NCBI GenBank assembly: GCA_034440235.1
Contig: JAWXBR010000052.1
Location: 1-26,443, forward strand
DNA length: 26,443 nt
Direction: 5' to 3'
Source: JAWXBR01 sp034440235
GTDB lineage: Bacteria > Bacteroidota > Ignavibacteria > Kapaibacteriales > Kapaibacteriaceae
The notes under the pieces are model-generated. The model did not search any database. It was not told where the DNA came from and saw nothing but the letters and a program-made list of their open reading frames with translations. Shown here piece after piece: positions 1 to 6,454 of this stretch; within the stretch, counting starts at the first letter, position 1, and every line of letters begins with the position of its first letter. A program made the position numbers and the translations under genes.

Positions 1-24
1 GAAGAGCCCCCTGAAGAGCCCCCT
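1..24 (+). repeat. 12-bp direct repeat, two copies, in the hsdR linker
   Basis: The unit gaagagccccct occurs twice in tandem and encodes EEPP twice. It is followed by gacgga, so the 13-mer at 18-30 (gccccctgacgga) is identical to bases in the minisatellite at 12167-12286. The array may continue upstream of the window. It lies in a proline-rich linker where length change would be tolerated. Confidence 0.6.
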
Positions 25-663
25 GACGGACCCTGGCCGCTGCCCCCACCACCGCCTCGTGAGAAAATCAAGATCAGGCTTTCGGATGGAAGTGTGCGCT
101 CGATACAGCACATGGAGTCGACGTCGTTCTGGCACGAAAACGGTACGCCGATGTCCGCGCAACAGTTTTTGGAGCACCTCTATGGGAAGCTGCCGGAACT
201 TTTTAATGATGAGCGACACCTACGGGCTCTCTGGAGCAAGCCTAATACGCGGAAAGAGCTATTGAACGGACTCGAGGCGAAGGGCATAACCGGAGGTCAG
301 TTAGTTGAGATGCAGAAAGTCATCGATGCTGAAGACAGTGATCTGTTCGATGTGCTGGCATACGTTGCGTTTAAGGTCACGCCCATAACACGCGTCGAAA
401 GAGCAGCACAAGCGAGTGAGATGATTTATGAGCATGTGGAGAGCCAGCTGCAGACGTTTCTCGATTTTGTGCTCGGACAATATGTTCGCGAGGGTGTGTA
501 TCAACTCGACAAAGACCAGCTGGCAGCATTGCTGAGACTGAAGTACAGCGACTCTATCAAGGATGCAGTCGATGCATTAGGATCTCCAGACGAACTTTCC
601 AAGGCCTTCACGGGCTTCCAACAGTACTTGTATCAGGAACGACCTTATGTCCAAGCCCCCTAA
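1..663 (+). CDS. hsdR: Type I restriction enzyme R subunit, C-terminal part (5' truncated by window)
   Basis: The frame is open from base 1 to the TAA at 661-663, giving 220 residues with no start, so this is the tail of a longer gene. It opens with an acidic, proline-rich linker (EEPPEEPPDG, then PPPPP). A helical domain follows that resembles the C-terminal domain of HsdR of the EcoEI/EcoKI type, with SAQQFLEHLYGKLPELF, a DAEDSDLFDVLAYVAF segment, TFLDFVLGQYVREGV and a terminal GFQQYLY. In the family HsdR is the ATP-dependent translocase and nuclease, and this end domain contacts the HsdM/HsdS methylase core. The helicase and nuclease domains, hsdM and hsdS are outside the window, so activity cannot be judged. 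The stop codon lies 17 nt inside the downstream ppk2 gene, which suggests co-transcription. The family call rests on recalled motif similarity and is fairly secure. Confidence 0.85.
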   Translation, partial: EEPPEEPPDGPWPLPPPPPREKIKIRLSDGSVRSIQHMESTSFWHENGTPMSAQQFLEHLYGKLPELFNDERHLRALWSKPNTRKELLNGLEAKGITGGQLVEMQKVIDAEDSDLFDVLAYVAFKVTPITRVERAAQASEMIYEHVESQLQTFLDFVLGQYVREGVYQLDKDQLAALLRLKYSDSIKDAVDALGSPDELSKAFTGFQQYLYQERPYVQAP

Positions 664-1570
664 AGCCTCACGCAAGAACAACCCGATAACAGCGGAGATT
701 GACGATCTGCGTGTGAATGAGGGCGACAAGTTTCGTCTGAAGGATTGGCCGACGGAGTACGAGGGCGATGTAATTACAGAGGATGAAGCAAAGCAGGCGT
801 ATAAAGACCAGCGCGATGAGCTCGAAGATTTACACGACAGGCTGTATGCGCACAAGCGGTATGGGTTGATGGTTGTGGTGCAAGGACTGGATGCGTCTGG
901 GAAGGACGGAGCAATAAAGTTTATTGAAGCGGGCATGAACCCGCACGGTGTGCAGACAACATCGTTCAAGCGTCCGAGCGAAGAAGAGCTTGCACATGAT
1001 TTTTTGTGGCGCCATTACAAGGCCACGCCTGGCAGGGGAGAGATTGTACTGCACAACCGCTCGCATTACGAGTACGCATTGGGTCCGCGCGTATTCCCCG
1101 AATTCGTGCTGCTCGAACATATCCCCGACATCAAAACGGTTGCAGATGTCGATGCGCGCTTCTGGAAAGAACGCCTTGCTATTATTCGCGACTTCGAAGA
1201 AAACCTTGTGAGCAGTGGAACCATCATATTAAAATTCTTTATGAACGTGTCGAAAGAGGCACAACGCAAGCGTTTATATGATAGACTGCAGGAGCCAGAG
1301 AAGAACTGGAAGTTCAAGGTCGAAGATCTAAAAGTGCGTGAGCATTGGTCGGAGTACCGCAAGGCGTACGAACATGCCATTGAGAGCACATCGATCGACG
1401 AGGCCCCCTGGTACATTCTGCCCGCCGACACAAAATGGTATGCTCGATACGCCATGATGGAGATCGTGTTGGCTAGCCTACGTGGACGTCATCCGACGTA
1501 TCCACGATTGTCGAAGGCGAAGCTTGAGGAGTTCAAGAAGGGACTCGACATGTTAGAGGGTGAGAAATGA
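647..1570 (+). CDS. ppk2: Polyphosphate kinase 2 family phosphotransferase
   Basis: The 307-residue product moves phosphate between polyphosphate and nucleotides in the cytoplasm. It resembles the class III-like / PPK2_rel_1 branch, whose members phosphorylate AMP and ADP from polyP. Visible features are a Walker A-type loop at residues 80-88 (GLDASGKDG, Lys86), a lid segment FKRPSEEELAHDFLWR (107-122), NRSHYE at 137-142, ILKFFMNVSKEAQRKRL, and PEKNWKF followed by APWYILPAD near the end. The length fits the family, with a short basic N-terminal tail. In my recollection the family reads NRSHYEDVL where this protein has NRSHYEYAL, so Tyr143 replaces a usual Asp. The ATG at 647 lies inside the end of hsdR, with a modest AGGA-type site before it, and the stop overlaps the next start as ATGA. 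Family assignment is secure; preference for AMP or ADP is not readable. Confidence 0.94.
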   Translation: MSKPPKASRKNNPITAEIDDLRVNEGDKFRLKDWPTEYEGDVITEDEAKQAYKDQRDELEDLHDRLYAHKRYGLMVVVQGLDASGKDGAIKFIEAGMNPHGVQTTSFKRPSEEELAHDFLWRHYKATPGRGEIVLHNRSHYEYALGPRVFPEFVLLEHIPDIKTVADVDARFWKERLAIIRDFEENLVSSGTIILKFFMNVSKEAQRKRLYDRLQEPEKNWKFKVEDLKVREHWSEYRKAYEHAIESTSIDEAPWYILPADTKWYARYAMMEIVLASLRGRHPTYPRLSKAKLEEFKKGLDMLEGEK

Positions 1571-2385
1571 AGTTGATTGCGTCTGGATTAACAGTCTTTT
1601 TATTTATAATAACGATTACGAGTAACGCAATCGCACAGAATCAGTTGGGCCTCGAGCTTCGCACAAAGCACATCACGCAGACGAGGCTTGGACGTTATCA
1701 CCTGCTAACACCGAAGCCCATGCATCGCGACACGATCTATCGCGTTGCGCTGGTGCTTCACGGTAACGGACACGGTCCGGAAGTCATGATTCAGTGGGCC
1801 CGCGAACTCAACCTCACGAACACCATCTTTATTTGTCCAGAAGCCCCTTACCTGAAATGGAGCGAGTCGAAAGCAGACTTGATCGGCAAATTCACTGGCG
1901 TTCTGAACGACTCGACCATTCCAGATTTAATCGAAGCGGAGAGTATTGCTACGACGGGACAATGGTACTACGATGTAATGCGCGACGCAATAAATGCATT
2001 GCAAGCACCTGCATCGTCGAACGACGCAATTATTGGCGATGTAAAACTTGGGAAGCCATTTGTGATAGGGTTCTCGCAAGGGGGCTTTTTTGCGCAAGTG
2101 CTCGCAACGCGTCACCCCGACGATTTCGCAGGTGTTGTTTCGATTAGCGGCAGCATCTATCCCGTGGCCGGCGTTCTTGAACGATACGATAGACTTCGCG
2201 GGATGCCCATACTTATCTGCCACGGCAAACAGGACACAACCGTACCTTTTAGTGTTGCTACGCAATGCATCGACGCACTAAGTCGCGCTGAAGTCGAACA
2301 CACATTCATCCCGTTTACAGGTGCGCACTGGCCCACGCCGGACGTTACCGACCAAGTACGGCGCTGGATTCAAGCGAAACAGTAA
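1567..2385 (+). CDS. Secreted alpha/beta hydrolase (phospholipase/carboxylesterase-like)
   Basis: This is a 272-residue protein with an N-terminal signal peptide (about 1-24, hydrophobic FLFIITI core ending AIAQ), so it is probably periplasmic or exported. The alpha/beta hydrolase fold is supported by LVLHGNGHG (63-70, oxyanion region), a nucleophile elbow GFSQGG with Ser170, an acid in GKQDTTVP (Asp223) and His254 in TGAHWP. These make a complete Ser-Asp-His triad. GFSQGG and the Asp context resemble the phospholipase/carboxylesterase group (PF02230). The substrate is unknown; small esters or feruloyl-type esters are possible. The ATG overlaps the ppk2 stop by 4 nt, so translation is likely coupled. 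I see no functional link between the two beyond this arrangement. Confidence 0.87.
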   Translation: MKLIASGLTVFLFIITITSNAIAQNQLGLELRTKHITQTRLGRYHLLTPKPMHRDTIYRVALVLHGNGHGPEVMIQWARELNLTNTIFICPEAPYLKWSESKADLIGKFTGVLNDSTIPDLIEAESIATTGQWYYDVMRDAINALQAPASSNDAIIGDVKLGKPFVIGFSQGGFFAQVLATRHPDDFAGVVSISGSIYPVAGVLERYDRLRGMPILICHGKQDTTVPFSVATQCIDALSRAEVEHTFIPFTGAHWPTPDVTDQVRRWIQAKQ

Positions 2386-2403
2386 GATGTTCACGATGCT
2401 GAG

Positions 2404-2925
2404 ATGCTCTTCATAATGAGATACATTTCTTGTGTGAGATACTCCACTCTCCTCGTCGCGCTTGTCCTCTGCGTACACACTTCACGAGCGCAACCCGATT
2501 TCAGCATACAGGGTGGGACATTTAACCTTGGATGGTCATGGTGCCATATCGGTGTCGAGGCCACCATTGTAAAGTTCGATTCGCAAAGTGTGAGTCAGTC
2601 GCTGCGGATTGCAGCCAGTTACGGTCCTCCATACTTGAATGCCACGTTTGTACCTATCGAACTACGGTATATCCTTTTTCATGGAAGTGATCATATCGAT
2701 GTCGTCGCCGGACTCCTGACTCAAGTGGCCTGGGAACCAGACGATCCGGACGATATGACCAATTGGCTTACGTCCTCGCTGTTTAATCCGGGCGGAATGC
2801 TTGGATACCGTTACGAGAAAGAGTCCGGTGGTTTTGTGTTCAGAATCGGCGTCGGGTGCGCGTATGTCATATCGGACAGGGCGATTTTACCAAGTGTAGT
2901 GATGGATTTTGGCCATTCGTTCTAA
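2404..2925 (+). CDS. Hypothetical small outer-membrane beta-barrel-like protein
   Basis: The reading frame gives 173 residues. Starts at 2404 or at the internal ATG at 2416 are both possible; the second puts a cleaner basic N-terminus (MRYISCVRYS) before the hydrophobic stretch LLVALVLCVHT and the cleavage-like SRAQ. The mature part alternates polar and hydrophobic residues with Gly and aromatics (GGTFNLGWSWCHIG, GGMLGYRYEKESGGFVFRIGVG) and ends in a C-terminal Phe (GHSF). That pattern is typical of small outer-membrane barrels folded by BAM. I recognise no named family. It sits 18 nt after the hydrolase gene on the same strand and could share its transcript. A hairpin follows its stop. Confidence 0.62.
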   Translation: MLFIMRYISCVRYSTLLVALVLCVHTSRAQPDFSIQGGTFNLGWSWCHIGVEATIVKFDSQSVSQSLRIAASYGPPYLNATFVPIELRYILFHGSDHIDVVAGLLTQVAWEPDDPDDMTNWLTSSLFNPGGMLGYRYEKESGGFVFRIGVGCAYVISDRAILPSVVMDFGHSF

Positions 2926-2964
2926 ATCACGGTCCGTCGAGCGGTTTATTCCGCCGACCCGTTT

Positions 2965-2991
2965 ATTCCGGGAATCATTATCTCCCGGAAT
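2965..2991 (+). terminator. Hairpin downstream of the 2404 gene, terminator candidate
   Basis: A perfect 9-bp inverted repeat, attccggga / tcccggaat, flanks a 9-nt loop, 39 nt after the stop at 2925. No T-run follows, so it is not a classical intrinsic terminator. It could instead be a 3'-end stabiliser or a regulatory hairpin in the nuoD leader. It is not protein-coding in the preferred gene models. Confidence 0.4.
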
Positions 2992-3029
2992 GAGATGTAA
3001 CAACCGTGTGGGGTTTGGAGGTGAGGTTG

Positions 3030-3037
3030 TAAATTTG
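3030..3037 (+). promoter_or_regulatory. Candidate TAnnTTTG -7 promoter element for nuoD
   Basis: TAAATTTG matches the Bacteroidota -7 consensus TAnnTTTG exactly and lies 24 nt before the chosen nuoD ATG, after the hairpin at 2965-2991. I could not place a convincing -33 TTTG box at the usual spacing. The call rests on one short match. Confidence 0.3.
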
Positions 3038-3061
3038 TGCTCCACAAAAGCCCCCTACCCT

Positions 3062-4351
3062 ATGTCGCTACCCATTTCGAATTCGGCCACGATTGAACGT
3101 GTTGAGAAGCTTCGTCAGAGCAAGATTCTGCGCGAGGTAATGGACAAAGACACGGTTGCGATGTTCGAAGACCCGATTGAGAACGACATGATTCTCAATA
3201 TGGGTCCGCAGCACCCCGCAACCCACGGTGTGTTGCGTGTGCTGCTAAGGCTCGATGGAGAAACGGTGCTGAAGTGTATTCCAGAGCTGGGGTACTTGCA
3301 TCGCGGGTACGAGAAGCTTGCGGAGAACATGACGTATAACGAGTTTATCCCGCACACCGATCGCCTCGATTACCTGTCGCCGATGTCAAATAACGTCGCG
3401 GTGTGTATGGCCGTCGAAAAGGCCGCGAACGTTGCAGTGCCCGAACGTGCAGTGTGGGTGCGCATGCTCGTGTGTGAGATGGCGCGCATTTCGTCGCACA
3501 TGATTGCCATGGGTGCAACAGCGATGGACGTGGGCGCGATGACGCTGTTCTTGTGGACGTTTACCGAACGCGAAAAACTCTACGACTTATTCGAACGCAT
3601 TTGCGGTGCACGATTTACCACGAGTTATGCTCGCATCGGTGGCGTCGCAAACGACATACCAGACGACGTACTGCGCGACATCCGCAAGTGGCTGAATGCG
3701 TTCCCCGATGAAATGAAATCGTTCGAAGCGCTTGTGAATCGCAATCGCATTTTTGTCGACCGCATGGCTGGTGTCGGACACATCACGGCCGAAAAAGCAG
3801 TGGCGCTTGGGCTTACGGGTCCGACGCTAAGGGGCTCTGGTGTTGCGCACGACATCCGTCGAGACGAGCCGTACATGTACTATAGCAAGATGGACTTCGA
3901 CGTTATTACGCGCAACGATGGCGACTGCTATGGCCGCTACATGTGTCGTGTTGGCGAAGTATGGGAAACCGTAAAGATCATCCACCAGGTGCTCGACATA
4001 CTTGAGACACTCCCACGTTCTGACATCCTTGCCCCAGACCCACGCAACGTCGTCAGCAAAAAAGCCGCCATCTACACCAAGATGGAAGACTTAATAAACG
4101 ACTTTATGATCATCAACTTCGGCGTCCTTCCACCGATCGGCGAAACCTACACCTGCATCGAGTCTCCCAAGGGCGAGCTTGGCTTCTTCATCGTCAGCGA
4201 CGGCACAGGTAACCCCTGGAAGCTCAAGATCCGCAGTCCGTCGTCCAGCAACCTCCAGGCCCTCAAACACATGGCCGAAGGCTCTATGATCTCCGACGTA
4301 GTAGCCATCATCGGATCCATCGACCCCGTGATGGGCGAAGCGGACAAGTAA
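3062..4351 (+). CDS. nuoD: NADH-quinone oxidoreductase subunit D (49 kDa subunit)
   Basis: NuoD is the peripheral-arm subunit of respiratory complex I that, with NuoB, forms the quinone site. From the ATG at 3062 it has 429 residues, the usual length. The frame is open from 2909, but that extension overlaps the previous gene and its first 51 residues do not look like NuoD, so I reject it. Family blocks are present: NMGPQHPATHGVLRV, ELGYLHRGYEKLAE, YNEFIPHTDRLDYLSP, the GARFTTSYARIGGVA segment, LRGSGVAHDIRRDEPY, and the C-terminal DVVAIIGSIDPVMGEADK. The quinone-facing His of GPQHPATHG is kept. The gene stands alone: upstream is a predicted outer-membrane protein, downstream a convergent OmpA gene, and no nuoC or nuoE is adjacent. 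The family call is very secure. Confidence 0.97.
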   Translation: MSLPISNSATIERVEKLRQSKILREVMDKDTVAMFEDPIENDMILNMGPQHPATHGVLRVLLRLDGETVLKCIPELGYLHRGYEKLAENMTYNEFIPHTDRLDYLSPMSNNVAVCMAVEKAANVAVPERAVWVRMLVCEMARISSHMIAMGATAMDVGAMTLFLWTFTEREKLYDLFERICGARFTTSYARIGGVANDIPDDVLRDIRKWLNAFPDEMKSFEALVNRNRIFVDRMAGVGHITAEKAVALGLTGPTLRGSGVAHDIRRDEPYMYYSKMDFDVITRNDGDCYGRYMCRVGEVWETVKIIHQVLDILETLPRSDILAPDPRNVVSKKAAIYTKMEDLINDFMIINFGVLPPIGETYTCIESPKGELGFFIVSDGTGNPWKLKIRSPSSSNLQALKHMAEGSMISDVVAIIGSIDPVMGEADK

Positions 4352-4387
4352 GAAATATCAGCCGCTGTACGAAGGTATTCGTTACAT

Positions 4388-4409
4388 CCCGTATGAGCTA
4401 CCTTACGGG
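4388..4409. terminator. Weak hairpin between convergent nuoD and OmpA genes
   Basis: CCCGTA (4388-4393) and TACGGG (4404-4409) form a 6-bp stem around a 10-nt loop, spanning the stop codon of the minus-strand OmpA gene and lying 36 nt past the nuoD stop. The position suits a bidirectional terminator. The stem is short and there is no clear T-run, so support is weak. Confidence 0.22.
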
Positions 4410-6452
4410 TGTTTCGACCACGACGTCTACCGTTCGCGTGTAGAGCCTGCCTTCGGGCAGTGAGCTTTCGAAGAGGTTTGCCTGACCTATGCCTTCTGTC
4501 GTAACTACAGTTGCACCAAGCCTGGATGCAACAGAGCGGGCCCTGCTTTCGGCGAGTTGCTGATTGTACTTTGTATCGCCCAGTCTGTCTGAGTATCCGA
4601 TTACGCGGACGATAGATTCGGGATGAATGCGCGCCTTGATAAGATCGATGATTGCGATATCGGGTGCAGAAACTTCTGCTGAACGAACGTCGAAGAGTAG
4701 CAGGCTAAACCGATCGATTCCTTTATTACCAAGTCGTTCTGTCTGTTTGCGCTTAATGGTATAGCGGTCGATGGGTATGGAAGCCCCGGCTACAACGTTC
4801 GGTAGTGGAGCCTCGGTTGCATATTCCGATGCAGCAGAATCGAAGAGCGCGAGAGAGCAAGTGATATCGCCTCCACTCTTGAGAAGTATGGGCAGACTGT
4901 TGCTGATATCACTGTCGATCGATACAGGAGGCAGCCCCTTGCCATCAAGAACATGCAGCGATCTACCCGCTTGCTTTATTGTCAGACGCCAGCGCGCAAC
5001 AGGCGCGTCTGGTGTCACCACAGGCTTGATGCGAATTGTTTGAATAGACGCCGAGCGAACGGTGTCGTGCTTGATGATTGGCGCGAGAATTTTTGCATTG
5101 TCGGAAGTGATTTCAACGCGTCGATTCTCCTCTGCACCATCTTGCATCGTAGTGTTGGCTGCTTTAACCGGAAGATTCCTTTCCTCGATCTTTATGCGAG
5201 CATCACTAATCTGCCAGACTTCGGACAGATACTTCTTCACCACCAATGCACGGTTGCGCGAAAGCATGAGATTGTCCTTCTCATCACGAATGTCCTGATT
5301 GCAACCCGTTAGTCTAACTGTCGCATTCGGATTATCTACTAGTCTGCGTCCGATGATGTTCAATACCTGATAGTAGTTTCTCATCTTTTCTGTCGAACTG
5401 AGATGATCGACATTGAAGGTGTCGGTTTCGGCTACCGTGAGTGTGTGGTAACGGACTGGTAGCGATGCATTGTTCTCTTCGAAGAAGATGTAATTCAGAA
5501 AGGACATCATGAGTGTAGACTCAAACTCTTCGAGACGTAGCCGCACCAGAGGAACCTCGTGATTGTCTGATTCAATACCGACAATTGAAACGGAAACAAG
5601 GATTGGGGGCTTTGGTGCGGGACTTGGTTTTGGAGTTGGCTCGGGAATAGTAATAACTTTATCAACTATAACAGGAACGAGCGGACTCGAATCGATTTCA
5701 TCGGCAGGCGAGTACAGAACAGATACGCCTAGTCGAATTGCATGCACGTTCCAGCTAAGTCCACTTGCTAACGGTGTAATGCCAAATGTGTACGTGGCTT
5801 CGGGTGCGAGAAAAAGCGTACGCTTGTTGTTGAGTGGCAAGGAGTATGAGACGCCGCCAAGCAACGCCACGTGGAATGGCGAAGCGTTTGGTATATCACC
5901 CGATGACTGATTTCGAACGCGCATGTGTGTATCGTTGCCCAACGAATCGAGAAACGTACCGCTGTTTTCTGGCTGCGTTATCTGTTCGCGCTGATCATAG
6001 GTTTGTGCGAATACCACGCCCGCACTTAGACCAACGTTGATACTAAAATTCTCAAACGCACGTATGCGAATCATAGGCTCGATGCCGACGTTCGACAACG
6101 ATGCCGCTAGTGTATGCGTGAATTCGCCTGGTGTAGCACTTCCGTTTTCTAAAATGGTCGTAGGCTCAATCGTTGAGAGCTCTCCACCAAGAGATCGATA
6201 ACCTGCACGTAGCTGAAGCCTAAACAGATCGTTAAACGGTATGTCGTATAGTACGCCAAGTGCGAATCCGGGACCGATGCCGCGTTCAAAACGTGGACAG
6301 CAATTCGGTACTCCCGGTAGCTGCTGAAAGTCTGCCGCATGCATGTTCAGAGCGTATTGGCCATACATTCCAAAAGCCTTGCGATCCTGTGCAGATGCAA
6401 GCAAAGACACGCCAAATGCCACGACTAACGCGAAGTATTTCAACAAGTCCAC
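4398..6452 (-). CDS. Outer-membrane protein with beta-barrel and two OmpA-like domains
   Basis: The product is 684 residues. A signal peptide (about 1-21, ending LLASAQ) precedes a beta-barrel-like region (about 25-250). A proline-rich linker (270-283, EPTPKPSPAPKPP) leads to a first OmpA-like domain (about 315-452, with SRNRALVVKKYL), a beta-rich stretch (about 480-565) and a second OmpA-like domain (about 580-682, with GYSDRLGDTKYNQQLAESRA). OmpA domains bind the diaminopimelate of peptidoglycan through a conserved Asp and Arg. The second domain keeps this pattern well, while the first has an altered Asp region (TGCNQDIRD), so it may not bind. The start is GTG at 6452, 2 nt after the stop of the upstream 1588-residue gene, implying coupled translation. 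The likely role is anchoring the envelope or a surface complex to peptidoglycan. A barrel plus two OmpA domains in one chain is unusual in my experience. Confidence 0.9.
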   Translation of the reverse strand: MDLLKYFALVVAFGVSLLASAQDRKAFGMYGQYALNMHAADFQQLPGVPNCCPRFERGIGPGFALGVLYDIPFNDLFRLQLRAGYRSLGGELSTIEPTTILENGSATPGEFTHTLAASLSNVGIEPMIRIRAFENFSINVGLSAGVVFAQTYDQREQITQPENSGTFLDSLGNDTHMRVRNQSSGDIPNASPFHVALLGGVSYSLPLNNKRTLFLAPEATYTFGITPLASGLSWNVHAIRLGVSVLYSPADEIDSSPLVPVIVDKVITIPEPTPKPSPAPKPPILVSVSIVGIESDNHEVPLVRLRLEEFESTLMMSFLNYIFFEENNASLPVRYHTLTVAETDTFNVDHLSSTEKMRNYYQVLNIIGRRLVDNPNATVRLTGCNQDIRDEKDNLMLSRNRALVVKKYLSEVWQISDARIKIEERNLPVKAANTTMQDGAEENRRVEITSDNAKILAPIIKHDTVRSASIQTIRIKPVVTPDAPVARWRLTIKQAGRSLHVLDGKGLPPVSIDSDISNSLPILLKSGGDITCSLALFDSAASEYATEAPLPNVVAGASIPIDRYTIKRKQTERLGNKGIDRFSLLLFDVRSAEVSAPDIAIIDLIKARIHPESIVRVIGYSDRLGDTKYNQQLAESRARSVASRLGATVVTTEGIGQANLFESSLPEGRLYTRTVDVVVETPVR

Positions 6453-6454
6453 TT

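Noticed and set aside
2909..3061. Longer nuoD frame starting at 2909
   Set aside because: It overlaps the 2404 gene, its 51 extra residues do not resemble NuoD, and it would run through the hairpin and promoter-like region. The ATG at 3062 gives the normal length.
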